From NCBI GenBank assembly GCA_039180525.1, contig JBCDDF010000004.1, positions 1 through 64,000 on the forward strand: 64,000 bases of DNA, in the 5' to 3' direction. The translations under genes were made by a program, and so were the position numbers. The DNA comes from Halovulum sp039180525 (GTDB lineage: Bacteria; Pseudomonadota; Alphaproteobacteria; Rhodobacterales; Rhodobacteraceae). Below the pieces are notes generated by a model, which ran no database searches, was not told where the DNA came from, and saw only the letters and a program-made list of their open reading frames with translations. This document shows positions 8,637 to 17,869 of this stretch, one piece after another; the first letter of the stretch is position 1; the number at the start of each line of letters is the position of its first letter.

Positions 8637-9568
8637 GCCTCTTCCAGCCGGTCGGTCGCGGGCGGCGGCGTGGGCGACAACGCGCTCAGCCGGGCGTAGA
8701 GTTCCGGCGTCATCTCCACCTGCGCAGCGGCCAGCGAGGGCGCCAGTTGGTCCGGCGCGCTGGCCGAGACGATCGGTGCGGTGACCCCGGGATGCGCGGC
8801 GACCCAGGCCACGGCCAGCGCCTCTGCCGTGTGGCCGGTTTCCGCCGCCAATGCGCTCAGATCGGTGGCCGTGCGGTGCATCCAGTCGGGCGCATAGCGG
8901 GCCTTGTACATCGCGTCCTGGGTCAGCCGGCCGGCATCGCCGCGGGCGTATTTGCCGGTCAGAAGTCCGCCGCCCAGGGGCGAATAGGCATGCACGCCCA
9001 GCCCCTCGGCCTGCGCCATGGGCAGGATCTCCACCTCGGCCTGGCGTTTGACAAGGTTGTACATCGGCTGCAGCATCTCGATGCGCGGCGCGCCCACCTC
9101 TTCGGCGGCGGCCTGTGCCTTCATCACCTGCCAGGCGGCAAAATTCGAAACGCCCAGGATGTGAAAGGTGTTCTCGACGTAGAGATCGCGCATCGCCTCC
9201 AGCGTGGCGTGCAGCGCCTCGTCGCCCGGGTAGCGGTGCAGATAGAGGATATCGATGGCGTCTGTCCGCAGCCGCTCAACGCTTTCTAGGGCCTGGTTGA
9301 CCAATGTGTCGGGGGCAGTGCCGGGCTCCGAATAGACCTTGGAAATCAGCGTCAGCGCCTCCCGCTCCCGGGCGGCGAACTTGCCCAACAGCGTCTCTGC
9401 TGCACCGTCGGTATAGACATAGGCGGCGTCGAAGGCGGTGATGCCGCCGGCGCGCGCCGCATCGAACAGCACCTGCGATGCGCCCTCGTCGGCCTTGCCG
9501 CCGAATTGCATGACCCCGAAGACGAAGGAGGAGACAGGCTTGCCCAATCGGGTTGAAAGATCGACCAT
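8633..9568 (-). CDS. Aldo/keto reductase
   Basis: This 311-aa NADPH-dependent reductase of the AKR superfamily shows the catalytic tetrad: Asp and Tyr in FDAAYVYTDG (about residues 45-55), Lys in LISKVY (about 75) and His in YLHRYPG (about 110). GVSNFAAWQV and the C-terminal cofactor strand are as usual. The substrate is unknown; relatives reduce aldehydes, including sugar-derived ones. It leads a two-gene unit with the DUF1801 gene and is divergent from the MFS gene, with a 101-bp gap for both promoters. Confidence 0.87.
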   Translation of the reverse strand: MVDLSTRLGKPVSSFVFGVMQFGGKADEGASQVLFDAARAGGITAFDAAYVYTDGAAETLLGKFAAREREALTLISKVYSEPGTAPDTLVNQALESVERLRTDAIDILYLHRYPGDEALHATLEAMRDLYVENTFHILGVSNFAAWQVMKAQAAAEEVGAPRIEMLQPMYNLVKRQAEVEILPMAQAEGLGVHAYSPLGGGLLTGKYARGDAGRLTQDAMYKARYAPDWMHRTATDLSALAAETGHTAEALAVAWVAAHPGVTAPIVSASAPDQLAPSLAAAQVEMTPELYARLSALSPTPPPATDRLEEA

Positions 9569-9669
9569 AAACTGGTGGTAACGCGCCGCGCCGGCGGAGG
9601 AAAGGCCGCACCGTCCCCGCGGCTGCGATCACCGCTTGTGCCGGCCCGCCGGTGGCCTAGGGTGCGGGC

Positions 9670-10881
9670 ATGAGATCCCGTGCCCCCTTCATCTTCATCA
9701 TCATCACCGTTGCGCTGGATGCGATGGGGATCGGGTTGATCCTGCCGGTGATGCCGGAGTTGATCCGCGAATTGAACGGCGGCGGCATGTCGGATGCCGC
9801 CATTTGGGGCGGATTGCTGGCGTTTTCCTTTGCGCTGATGCAATTCCTGTGCGGGCCGCTTCTGGGCAATCTGTCGGACCGTTTCGGGCGCCGGCCGGTG
9901 CTGATCAACTCCCTGATCTTCATGGGCATCGACTATCTGCTGATGGCGATCGCACCGGCGTTATGGATGCTTTTCATCGCCCGCATCGTCGCCGGGATCA
10001 CCGCGGCGACCCATTCCACCGCGACCGCCTATCTGGCGGATCTGTCGGCCAAGGGACAGCGGGCGGCGAATTTCGGCCTGGTCGGCGCGGCCTTCGGTAT
10101 CGGGTTCATCCTGGGCCCCGCCATCGGCGGGCTTTTGGGAGAGCTTGGCCCGCGCGCGCCCTTCGTGGCCGCCGGGGTCCTGGCCCTGGCCAATGCCGCG
10201 TTCGGCTATTTCGTGCTGCCCGAAACGCTGCCACCGGAAAAGCGCCGCCGTTTCGAATGGCGCCGGGCCAACCCGTTCGCGGCGCTGATGCGCGTGCGCC
10301 GTATGGCAGAGGTCGGCGGGCTGATGGGGATCAGCTTCATCTATATGATTTCCAACTACGTCTATCCGGTGATCTGGAGCTATTTCACCATCGAACGCTT
10401 CGGCTGGTCGACCGGTATGGTGGGGCTGAGCCTCGCCGCCTTTGGCATCTGTTCGGCCATCGTGCAGGGCTGGCTGATCCGCCGGTTGGTGGCCTGGTGG
10501 GGGGATGCGCGCACCGCCGTGTTCGGGCTGGTGATGCACATCGTCGGTGTGGCGATCCTGTCGGTGCTGACCAGCGGGGTCCTGGTGTTCGTGCTGATGC
10601 CGATCACCGCGCTGGGCGTGGTCGCGGGGCCGGCGTTGCAGGGCATGATGGCCGACCGGTTGCCGGATGACGAACAGGGGGAGTTGCAGGGCGTGTTCGC
10701 CTCCGTCACGGCGGTGGCGACGATCCTCAGCCCGCTGATCATGACCTGGATCTTCCGCAGCTTTACCGCGGCGGATGCGCCGATTTACGCGCCCGGCGCG
10801 CCCTTCGCCGCGGCGGGGCTTTTGGCCGTGGTCGCGCTGGCGCTGTTGTGGCGCAGCCGACGGCGGGTGGCGCCGGCGTGA
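9670..10881 (+). CDS. MFS exporter, TetA-like
   Basis: This 403-aa inner-membrane protein has about twelve hydrophobic segments. It carries the drug:H+ antiporter signatures DAMGIGLILPVMP in the first helix, GNLSDRFGRRPVL (motif A, about residue 65) and the motif C-like GAAFGIGFILGPAIGG (about 145). The pattern is that of the TetA/DHA1 group. Export of a drug-like compound is likely, but tetracycline resistance should not be assumed. It stands alone and divergent from the aldo/keto reductase gene. No TetR-type repressor is next to it. Confidence 0.85.
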   Translation: MRSRAPFIFIIITVALDAMGIGLILPVMPELIRELNGGGMSDAAIWGGLLAFSFALMQFLCGPLLGNLSDRFGRRPVLINSLIFMGIDYLLMAIAPALWMLFIARIVAGITAATHSTATAYLADLSAKGQRAANFGLVGAAFGIGFILGPAIGGLLGELGPRAPFVAAGVLALANAAFGYFVLPETLPPEKRRRFEWRRANPFAALMRVRRMAEVGGLMGISFIYMISNYVYPVIWSYFTIERFGWSTGMVGLSLAAFGICSAIVQGWLIRRLVAWWGDARTAVFGLVMHIVGVAILSVLTSGVLVFVLMPITALGVVAGPALQGMMADRLPDDEQGELQGVFASVTAVATILSPLIMTWIFRSFTAADAPIYAPGAPFAAAGLLAVVALALLWRSRRRVAPA

Positions 10882-11107
10882 ACCGGTTTCTTGACAAGGG
10901 CCAGGGCCACGGATCGTGCCCGATCCCGTCCTCAAAGCGCTGGACGGCGCGGCGGATCCCCGAAGACCGGCAGGGATCCGGGCTTCTGGCGGGGTTGGGT
11001 TGTCACGATGACTTTCCTGATAATGCTGCACTGCGGCAAGAATAACCTTGATCCCACGCGCGCCGGGCGGCAGATAACGGCCATAGGATCAGGCCGGAGG
11101 ATTTGAG

Positions 11108-11716
11108 ATGACGACCACGGGCGTACCCGACTATTGGCGCCAGCTTCTGCCGCGCGAGGGTGAGGACCTATTTGAGTATTGGGCTTCGTTCAGCCCTATG
11201 GCTCCGTTTTTTGGGGTGCCCTGGCGGTTCGACCCCACCGTCGCCCCGCCGGCCGCGCCGGCGCCGGCCAAGTCGCCGCGCATCACGCGACCGGTGACCG
11301 AGGCGCAGGTCGTGGCCGAGATCAGGCCGCGGGCCAAGCCGACCGCCCCGGACAAACCCTCTCCCAAGCCGGCGCGCAAACCCGCGCCGCAACCGGGAAC
11401 CGAGGCGAAGACCACCGCGCCCAAACCGGCCCGGGCCGAAACGACACCGGCCGCGAAGGCCGCCCCGCACAAGCCCGCGACCGCCGCGGCGCCCAAACCC
11501 GCGCCGAAGCCGGCGCGCCCCGACGATCTGACCCAAATCAAGGGGATCGGCCCGAAGATGGCGCAGAAACTCGCCGCCGAAGGCGTCACGACCTATGCCC
11601 AGATCGCCGGGTGGACCAAAGCCAACGTCGAAAAGATGGACGCGCAGCTTGGCGGTCTGCCGGGGGCGATCGCCCGTGCCGACTGGGTCGGACAGGCCAA
11701 AGCCCTAGCCAAATGA
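11108..11716 (+). CDS. Helix-hairpin-helix domain protein
   Basis: In this 202-aa protein the first ~45 residues (DYWRQLLPREGEDLFEYW) are folded-looking. Residues 55-140 are an Ala/Pro/Lys-rich low-complexity linker. The C-terminal 60 residues form a helix-hairpin-helix unit (DDLTQIKGIGPKMAQKLAAE), similar to the FEN1-like HhH domains grouped in COG3743 and to HhH extensions on some alphaproteobacterial respiratory or ribosomal proteins. Nucleic-acid binding is possible, but a nuclease is not shown. GGAGGATTTGAG precedes the ATG. It ends 17 bp from the convergent dapD stop. Confidence 0.7.
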   Translation: MTTTGVPDYWRQLLPREGEDLFEYWASFSPMAPFFGVPWRFDPTVAPPAAPAPAKSPRITRPVTEAQVVAEIRPRAKPTAPDKPSPKPARKPAPQPGTEAKTTAPKPARAETTPAAKAAPHKPATAAAPKPAPKPARPDDLTQIKGIGPKMAQKLAAEGVTTYAQIAGWTKANVEKMDAQLGGLPGAIARADWVGQAKALAK

Positions 11717-11733
11717 CGCCCACGCGCGGCGGA

Positions 11734-12561
11734 TCAGTCGCGCAATAGATCGTTGATCGAAGTCTTGGACCGCGTGCCCTCGTCGACCTGTTTCACGATG
11801 ACCGCGCAATACAGGTGCACGCCGTTCTTGGACGGCATCGACCCGGCCACGACCACCGAATAGGGCGGCACCTCGCCATAGGTGACCGCCCCGGTTTCCC
11901 GGTTCACGATCTTGGTGGACCGGCCGATGAAGACGCCCATGCCAAGCACCGAGCCCTCGCGCACGATGCAGCCCTCCACGACCTCGGACCGGGCGCCGAT
12001 GAAACAGTTGTCCTCGATGATCGTCGGGCCGGCCTGCATCGGCTCCAGCACGCCGCCGATGCCCACACCGCCCGACAGATGCACGTTCTTGCCGATCTGC
12101 GCGCAAGAGCCGACCGTGGCCCAGGTGTCCACCATCGTGCCTTCATCGACATAGGCGCCGAGGTTCACGAAAGACGGCATCAGCACCACGCCGGGCGCGA
12201 CATAGGCCGAATGGCGCACGATGCTGTTCGGCACCGCGCGAAACCCCGCTGCACGCCACTGGTTGTCGCCCCAGCCGGCGAATTTGCTGTCGACCTTGTC
12301 CCACCAGGTGCCGCCCTGAGGTCCGCCCGGCTGCGGTGCCATATCCTTCAGCCGGAACCCCAGCAGCACCGCTTTTTTGGCCCATTGATTGACCGCCCAG
12401 GTGCCGTCAGGCCCGCGCTCGGCAACGCGCAGGGCGCCGCTGTCCAGCGCCGCCAGCGTGTCCTCGACCGCGGCGCGGGTGTCACCGCCGGTGGTCGGTG
12501 TGATCGTATCGCGACCCTCCCAGGCGGCTTCGATGGCGGTTTCCAGCGCGGCGGTGTCCAT
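11734..12561 (-). CDS. dapD: Tetrahydrodipicolinate N-succinyltransferase DapD
   Basis: This 275-aa enzyme transfers succinate from succinyl-CoA to tetrahydrodipicolinate in the lysine/diaminopimelate pathway. The central left-handed beta-helix of hexapeptide repeats is plain (NKxVHLSGGVGIGGVLEP region, ARSEVVEGCIVREGSVLGMG). The length is very close to the 274 aa of E. coli DapD. The start MDTAALETAIEAAW at 12561 is chosen because AGGAG lies 8-9 nt upstream. A longer in-frame extension to 12741 reads Arg-rich and is rejected. Confidence 0.93.
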   Translation of the reverse strand: MDTAALETAIEAAWEGRDTITPTTGGDTRAAVEDTLAALDSGALRVAERGPDGTWAVNQWAKKAVLLGFRLKDMAPQPGGPQGGTWWDKVDSKFAGWGDNQWRAAGFRAVPNSIVRHSAYVAPGVVLMPSFVNLGAYVDEGTMVDTWATVGSCAQIGKNVHLSGGVGIGGVLEPMQAGPTIIEDNCFIGARSEVVEGCIVREGSVLGMGVFIGRSTKIVNRETGAVTYGEVPPYSVVVAGSMPSKNGVHLYCAVIVKQVDEGTRSKTSINDLLRD

Positions 12562-12680
12562 GGGTGTTACTCCTGTTGGGCGGCGTCCGGGCCTATACGC
12601 AATGCCCGTGCGGGTTGCAAATCGGGCGGCTCTAGGGGCAATAGGGACGACGCCGAACCGAAGCTCTGAGGGGCACCGCC

Positions 12681-14216
12681 TTGGACAGATCAGTGGACCA
12701 GATGGACCCGAACCGACACGACACCGCAGCCGGCCGCCCACGCCGCGTGATCCAAATCGGTTTCAACAAATGCGCCACGCGCAGCCTGCACGATCTGTTT
12801 CGGCGGTCGGGCCATGCCTCCGTCCATCACATCGAAAAAGACACCTACGACACCCATGTCGCGACGGTCATGCAAGACAACATCGCAGCCGACCGCCCCG
12901 TCTTTTCGGGCATGGACCATTACGTGTTCTATTCCGACATGGAGAAGCTGTCGAAAACCAACCATTTCGAGGGCTATAAACACTTCCGCCGCATCGATCG
13001 GGATTACCCCGACAGCATCTTCGTTTTGAATCTGCGCGACCCCGACCGTTGGGTTCGGTCGCGTCTCAACCATGCCAACGGCACTTTCGTCACCCGGGTT
13101 CAAGCCCGGTATGGGCTCAACACCGTCGAGGATTGCATCGCCTTTTGGCTCAAGGATTGGGACGATCATATCGCCGATGTGCGCGGCTATTTCGCAGACA
13201 AGCCAGCCCGCCTGGTGGAGTTCAACATCGAAACGCAGCCGATCGACGATCTGGTCGACAGTTTGCCGGATTATCGTCTCGACGCATCCGCCTGGGGTCA
13301 GAAAGGCCGTACCGCGCGGGATCTGAAGACCGCGCATAGCTGGTCGGTAAAGGCGGGGCTGGAGACGCGCAAGATTCGCCCCGACGGCCCCCAGAAACCG
13401 GCCGCCAATACGCGCCGCTTTCCCAAGGCGGACGAGGATATCTCGGCCGCCCGCGATTTGCCGGATACGCCGCAAACCCGGTCGCCGACATACCGGCTGG
13501 CTTTTGCCGATCCGGATTTTCTGTGCCGCGACGAATTGCGCCCGGTGCGGCTGCAGCTTGAATTGCTGAAGCCCGAGATGACGCTAAGCGAAGAGGGCAT
13601 CACCTCGACCATCGTGATGTTCGGCGGCGCGCGTATCCCCGACCCGGCGCAAAAGGACCGCGCGCGCACCGAAACGCTGGCCGATATGTCACGTTACTAC
13701 GATCAGGCGCGGCGGTTCGCGCGGCTTTGTACGCAGGCCAGCATGGCCGGCGGCGGCACCGAGGATGTCATCGTCACCGGTGGCGGCCCGGGCGTGATGG
13801 AAGCCGGGTGCCGCGGCGCGGAAGAAGCCGGTGGCCGGTCGATCAGCCTCAACATCGTCCTGCCGCACGAGCAGGCGCCCAACCCTTATGCCACGCCGGA
13901 ATTGGCGTTCAACTTCCACTATTTCGCCATCCGCAAGATGCACTTTCTGATGCGGGCCAAGGCGATCACCGTGTTCCCGGGCGGTTTCGGTACGCTGGAC
14001 GAGCTGTTCGAGACCTTGACGCTGGTCCAGACCGGCCGCATGGCGCCCCTGCCGATCCTGCTTTTCGGCCGCGACTTCTGGGATCGCATCGTCAACTGGG
14101 AAGCCCTGGCCGACGCCGGCACCATCGGGCGCGGCGATCTGGCGCTTTTCGACTATGTGGAAACCGCCGAAGACGCGCTCCACGCCATCAAGTCATTCAC
14201 GCCGCCGACGACCTAG
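12681..14216 (+). CDS. Sulfotransferase-like domain fused to LOG-family phosphoribohydrolase
   Basis: This is a 511-aa two-domain protein. Residues 20-200 look like a P-loop sulfotransferase: RVIQIGFNKCATRSLHDLF (22-40) as the PAPS-binding loop and FVLNLRDPDRWVRSR (114-128) as the 3'-phosphate strand. Residues 250-511 are a LOG/TIGR00730 protein, with VTGGGPGVMEAG (365-376) and PGGFGTLDELFE (433-444), the motifs of cytokinin-riboside-monophosphate phosphoribohydrolases. The frame is uninterrupted through the join (about residues 230-250), where there is no internal ATG with a ribosome site. The TTG at 12681 is preferred for its GAGGGG 7-9 nt upstream; ATG at 12702 is the alternative. The fusion is unusual, and substrates of both halves are unknown. 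Confidence 0.8.
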   Translation: MDRSVDQMDPNRHDTAAGRPRRVIQIGFNKCATRSLHDLFRRSGHASVHHIEKDTYDTHVATVMQDNIAADRPVFSGMDHYVFYSDMEKLSKTNHFEGYKHFRRIDRDYPDSIFVLNLRDPDRWVRSRLNHANGTFVTRVQARYGLNTVEDCIAFWLKDWDDHIADVRGYFADKPARLVEFNIETQPIDDLVDSLPDYRLDASAWGQKGRTARDLKTAHSWSVKAGLETRKIRPDGPQKPAANTRRFPKADEDISAARDLPDTPQTRSPTYRLAFADPDFLCRDELRPVRLQLELLKPEMTLSEEGITSTIVMFGGARIPDPAQKDRARTETLADMSRYYDQARRFARLCTQASMAGGGTEDVIVTGGGPGVMEAGCRGAEEAGGRSISLNIVLPHEQAPNPYATPELAFNFHYFAIRKMHFLMRAKAITVFPGGFGTLDELFETLTLVQTGRMAPLPILLFGRDFWDRIVNWEALADAGTIGRGDLALFDYVETAEDALHAIKSFTPPTT

Positions 14217-14509
14217 CCCCGCCGTGGTTTGCGTCGCCCCGGGAACGGGACGGGCGGCGTGCCGCGCCCCGGGCGGGCCAAACCCCCTTGTCCGTGAAAC
14301 CATGGCATCTTGGGCGCGCCGCCGCGGCGGATCGGGGCATGGTGGTTTAACGCGTCGCGGACGCGCGAAACCGCCTCGACTTCCGGGAAATCCGCGAAGC
14401 GCTCCGCCTCGTGGCGGCTCCCACGGTCGCGGATCTTGATTTCAAGCCATGCCGAGCCCGCCGCCCTGCAAGGTGTTGGTGGGTTCAGGCCGTGCCGCGC
14501 CAGGGTCAT
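14213..14509 (-). CDS. Small hypothetical protein
   Basis: A 98-aa ORF uses mostly G/C third positions like its neighbours and includes RHEAERFADFPEVEAVSRV, which looks like a real folded segment, followed by a basic Pro/Gly-rich tail (GRRKPRRG). It matches no family I recognise. It overlaps the stop of the convergent fusion gene by 4 bp and follows the secreted-protein gene of the polyketide operon by 120 bp on the same strand. It may be a chance ORF. Confidence 0.35.
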   Translation of the reverse strand: MTLARHGLNPPTPCRAAGSAWLEIKIRDRGSRHEAERFADFPEVEAVSRVRDALNHHAPIRRGGAPKMPWFHGQGGLARPGRGTPPVPFPGRRKPRRG

Positions 14510-14629
14510 CGATCAGACCCGGTCGCCCCCCGGCGGTTGCCTGATCGAAACCGCCGGCCGTCTGTCCCATGGCAGCAGGATTACGCCGCCACCAATCCGA
14601 ACCCGACCTGTTCGACCGCCGGTATGGCC

Positions 14630-15124
14630 CTATCGCTCGAAAACGATCTCGCCGAGCGGGGTGTCATCGGCCGCATCGGCGGTGGTCACCACGATCCGGT
14701 CGGGCATGACGGTCCATGTGATCACCCGGTCCAACCGCTCGCCGGTCAACTGGTCATTGGTGGTGACGGCGAAAGCGAACCCGGCCGCGCTGAGGCTGCC
14801 GCGGATACGCTGACTGCCCATGCCCTCGGGGTTTTGCCAGCGCCCGGTCACGCGATCCGCGCCCTCGGGCGCCAGCGCTCCGGCCAGGACCAGCCGGCGG
14901 CCGGGCACCGCACAGGTGCCGTCGACGGTGATCTCTCCGGTCGTGGCGTCATGGTTGTTGCGCATCCGGCAGCGGATCCGTTCCTGCGCGCTGTCGCCGC
15001 GTTCCTGCACCCAGCCGCCGCCGGTCCAGTCGCCGGTCATGCGGGCCAGCGCAGTGCCGTCTTCCTGTGCTGCTGCCGGCAGGGCTGCCAACGCCAGCCA
15101 GAGTGCCGAGACCCCCGCCCTCAC
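14630..15124 (-). CDS. Secreted hypothetical protein, last gene of type III PKS operon
   Basis: This 164-aa protein has a signal peptide (RAGVSALWLALAALPAAAQ, cleavage after about residue 20). The mature domain starts with ARMTGDWTGGGWVQE and continues with IRCRMRNNHD and GRWQNPEGMGS strands, suggestive of a lipocalin-like beta-barrel fold, though this is only an impression. The GTG start at 15124 overlaps the exporter stop (GTGA), showing translational coupling. A long in-frame extension upstream is out of frame with the exporter and is rejected. Function unknown; a periplasmic carrier or chaperone for the exported product is an inference. Confidence 0.7.
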   Translation of the reverse strand: MRAGVSALWLALAALPAAAQEDGTALARMTGDWTGGGWVQERGDSAQERIRCRMRNNHDATTGEITVDGTCAVPGRRLVLAGALAPEGADRVTGRWQNPEGMGSQRIRGSLSAAGFAFAVTTNDQLTGERLDRVITWTVMPDRIVVTTADAADDTPLGEIVFER

Positions 15125-17370
15125 ATCCGGGCTCCGCGTTGGCGCAGCAGCGCAGGCAGCAATGTCAGATCCACGATGATCGCTCCTACAAAGGTCAGGA
15201 TCAGCATGCCACCGAACAGCCGCACCGGGTAGAAGGCGCTCCATAATGTGATCATCAGTCCGACCGACAGGATCACGGTGGTCATGATCATCACCCCGCC
15301 GGCGCTGGAGACGGCGACGCGCAGCGCCTCCTCGACCGGGGCGCCGGTGCGGCGCAGGCCCATGTAGCGGTTGATGAAATGGATCGAATCGTCGACCGCG
15401 ATGCCAAAGGCGATGGTCAGGGCCAGCACTGCGGGTGGGTTCAGCAGCCCACCGGCCCACAGATGCAGCGAACTCGCGGCGATGAGCACCGGAAGCATGT
15501 TCGGCAACAGCAGGATCGGCACCAGCTTGGCCGACCGGAATGCGGCGGCGATCATCAGCGTGGCGCCCAGACAGGCCACGATCAGTCCCAGCGCCAATTG
15601 GTCGATCAGCGATACCGACTCGTGCCGCATGATCGCGGGCAGCCCCAGCACCCGGGCGGCGCCGTTTTGAAGCGCGACGTCCTCGATCCGGTCGAAAAGC
15701 GCCAGGGCGGCATCGTTGCGCATCGGCTCGGGGATGGAGACGACAACGCGGGACAGATCGCCATCGGCGGCTTGCAGACGGTCGGTATAACTGCCGGGAA
15801 AAGCGGACAACGCAGTGTCGCTGGGCACTTCGCCCGGAACATGCAGCCAGCGTGCGACCGACACCAGCGAGCCGACATCGCCGTCGCCCGCCACGCTTTC
15901 CAGTTGTTCCACAAGGCCGATGAACCGGTCCCAGCCCTCGGGTGTTTCCAGCGCCTGAGCGCCGGCGGTCTCGACCTCGATCCACATCTGAAAGACCCCG
16001 CCGAACTGATCGGCGATCTGGTCGTTGGCGGCGCGCGCCTCGCTGCCCGACGGCAGGTTCTGGTAAAGCGGGAAGCGCGGCTCCACCTGAGTATAGGCAT
16101 AGAAACCGGCGATGGCGGCCAGAAGCGACAGCGTGATCACCACGCGCGGGTGGCGGCGGCCGTGGCGATCCAGCAGCATCGCGGTTCGTTGGGTCAAGTT
16201 GGGCGGGCCGGTGCGCGCCACCGGCAGCGGCATCGCCAAGGCCAGCAGGACGAAGGCGGTTTTGCCGGTGACATAGGCAAGCAGGATCCCGACGGAGCCC
16301 AGCACCGCAAATTCAAAAAGCTGCGCGTTCGAGGAGACCATGATGGCCGAGAACGCCACCGCAGTGGTGAGCGCGGCCAGCGCGCAGGCCTGGCCGATCT
16401 GCCGCACGGTGTCGGCGATGCGGGCATGTTTGTCGTGACCTTTGGAAGTGTCCAGGTGCCGCGCCATATGGATTCCGTCGGCGACCCCCAGAACCAGAAC
16501 CAACAGCGGGATGACGTTGTTGATGACCGTAATCGGGTAGCCCAGCCAGCCGAACAGGCCCAGCACGACCCAGGCGCTGGCCGCCGCGGGCACGATCGCC
16601 AGGATCGACAGCCGGACGCTGCGCAGCACCAGCACCGACACCAGGGCGATCAGCCCCACGCCCAGCAGGTTGAGCGTCAGAAGATCGGCTTTCAGCCCCG
16701 CGACGATGTCGACGCTGATCGCCTGTTCGCCGGTCACGGTGGCGGTCACGCCCGGCGGCAGCGCCGCCTCTACCGTTGCGCGGATCGCCGCGGTGGCGTC
16801 TGCGTTGTCCGCAAGGGCGGCATCGACCGATACCAGCATCAGCATTGCGGTCTGAGGGTCGTTTAGCAGCGTCGGAATGCCGAAATCGCCGGCGCGAAAG
16901 GCCGCCAGGCGTTCTGCGATCACGGCGCTGTCGAGTTGCGCCGCGAAGACGGGCTGCCCGGCGAAGTCCGGCGCGGCGTCGGAGAAGCGCAGCAAAAATG
17001 GAGAGATGACGCCGACCACGCCGTCGGCAAACTCCAGGTCCAGCGTCAGGTCGCGCAGGACGGCGTAGTCTTCTAGCGAAAAGCCCTCGGGCTTTTCGAC
17101 CAGCACCGCGAAATCGTCGGTGCGCGGGTTCAGGCTGGCCTCGAACGCGCGCTGCTGCTGCGACAGTTCGCTTTGCGACAGAAACACGCGGTGAATGTCT
17201 TCGTCGAAGCTGAGCCGCGGCATCGCGGCGGCGGCCAGCCCCAGCAGCACCACCAAAAGTGCGACGCCCAGGCCGGGGCGGTTGAGCACGACCAGCCCCA
17301 GCCGTTCCAGGCCGAACCCGGCGCTGGGCGGCGCGGCGTCTTCGGGCGCGCCCTGCGTGTCCCTAGCCAT
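15121..17370 (-). CDS. MMPL/RND-family exporter
   Basis: This 749-aa inner-membrane transporter has the two-fold RND plan: a first helix at about 25-48, a periplasmic domain, a membrane block with LGVADGIHMARHL (about 290), a second periplasmic domain and a second block with FGIAVDDSIHFINRY (about 660). The acidic DxxxH-type residues sit in each block. Single-gene RND proteins of this MMPL/SSD type usually export or flip lipids and hydrophobic natural products. It lies between the methyltransferase gene (8-bp overlap) and the secreted-protein gene (GTGA overlap). Export of the type III polyketide product is therefore the natural hypothesis. No membrane-fusion or outer-membrane partner is adjacent. 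Confidence 0.85.
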   Translation of the reverse strand: MARDTQGAPEDAAPPSAGFGLERLGLVVLNRPGLGVALLVVLLGLAAAAMPRLSFDEDIHRVFLSQSELSQQQRAFEASLNPRTDDFAVLVEKPEGFSLEDYAVLRDLTLDLEFADGVVGVISPFLLRFSDAAPDFAGQPVFAAQLDSAVIAERLAAFRAGDFGIPTLLNDPQTAMLMLVSVDAALADNADATAAIRATVEAALPPGVTATVTGEQAISVDIVAGLKADLLTLNLLGVGLIALVSVLVLRSVRLSILAIVPAAASAWVVLGLFGWLGYPITVINNVIPLLVLVLGVADGIHMARHLDTSKGHDKHARIADTVRQIGQACALAALTTAVAFSAIMVSSNAQLFEFAVLGSVGILLAYVTGKTAFVLLALAMPLPVARTGPPNLTQRTAMLLDRHGRRHPRVVITLSLLAAIAGFYAYTQVEPRFPLYQNLPSGSEARAANDQIADQFGGVFQMWIEVETAGAQALETPEGWDRFIGLVEQLESVAGDGDVGSLVSVARWLHVPGEVPSDTALSAFPGSYTDRLQAADGDLSRVVVSIPEPMRNDAALALFDRIEDVALQNGAARVLGLPAIMRHESVSLIDQLALGLIVACLGATLMIAAAFRSAKLVPILLLPNMLPVLIAASSLHLWAGGLLNPPAVLALTIAFGIAVDDSIHFINRYMGLRRTGAPVEEALRVAVSSAGGVMIMTTVILSVGLMITLWSAFYPVRLFGGMLILTFVGAIIVDLTLLPALLRQRGARM

Positions 17371-17869
17371 CGCGCAACGACGCCAGGGCCGTGTTTTCGG
17401 CGCGGATGCGCACGGTCAGCATCGCGGCGTTCAGAATGGTGAACAGGATCGCCACCCACCACAGGCCCAGCACCATGGGTGCCACGAAGATCTCGGCGAC
17501 GACGAGGGTGTAGTTGGGGTGGCGGATGAACTTGAACGGACCGCGGGCGACCAGCGGTTCCTCCAGCACGATAATGCGGGTGGTCCAGCGTTCGCCCAGG
17601 CTGCCAAGGATCCAGACGCGCAGACCCTGCAGCGCGACGAACAGGATCAGCCAGAATGTCGAAACCGTATTGTCGAAACCAAACACGACCAGGCAGACCA
17701 CCCAGGCGCTGTGCATGGAGACCATGAATTTGTAGTGATCCGCGCCGACCTCATAGGCGCCGCGTGCCAGAAGCCGGGCGGTGTTGCGCTTGGCCAGGAC
17801 CAATTCACCTAATCGCTGCAACACGATGAAGGCGAGAAACAGGATCGCGGGCCAAGACGGGTCAGGCAT
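17363..17869 (-). CDS. ICMT-like methyltransferase (BpsB/YpbQ-like)
   Basis: This 168-aa membrane protein has about four or five hydrophobic segments. Its C-terminal motif GPFKFIRHPNYTLVVAEI is that of isoprenylcysteine carboxyl methyltransferase relatives, in which R-HPNY contacts S-adenosylmethionine. In Bacillus the homologue BpsB/YpbQ is encoded beside a type III polyketide synthase and methylates its alkylpyrone product. The same pairing is seen here, with an 8-bp overlap with the synthase stop. O-methylation of the polyketide is inferred. Confidence 0.85.
   Translation of the reverse strand: MPDPSWPAILFLAFIVLQRLGELVLAKRNTARLLARGAYEVGADHYKFMVSMHSAWVVCLVVFGFDNTVSTFWLILFVALQGLRVWILGSLGERWTTRIIVLEEPLVARGPFKFIRHPNYTLVVAEIFVAPMVLGLWWVAILFTILNAAMLTVRIRAENTALASLRDG

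Noticed and set aside
9670..10881. Tetracycline resistance determinant
   Set aside because: TetA-like MFS sequence alone, with no TetR or mobile context, does not support a resistance claim.
14630..15985. Single 451-aa protein
   Set aside because: Its N-terminal part is the exporter gene read out of frame; only the part from the GTG at 15124 has a signal peptide and family-like domain.
15379..16866. 495-aa forward ORF
   Set aside because: Antisense shadow of the MMPL exporter gene, His/Gln/Arg-rich.
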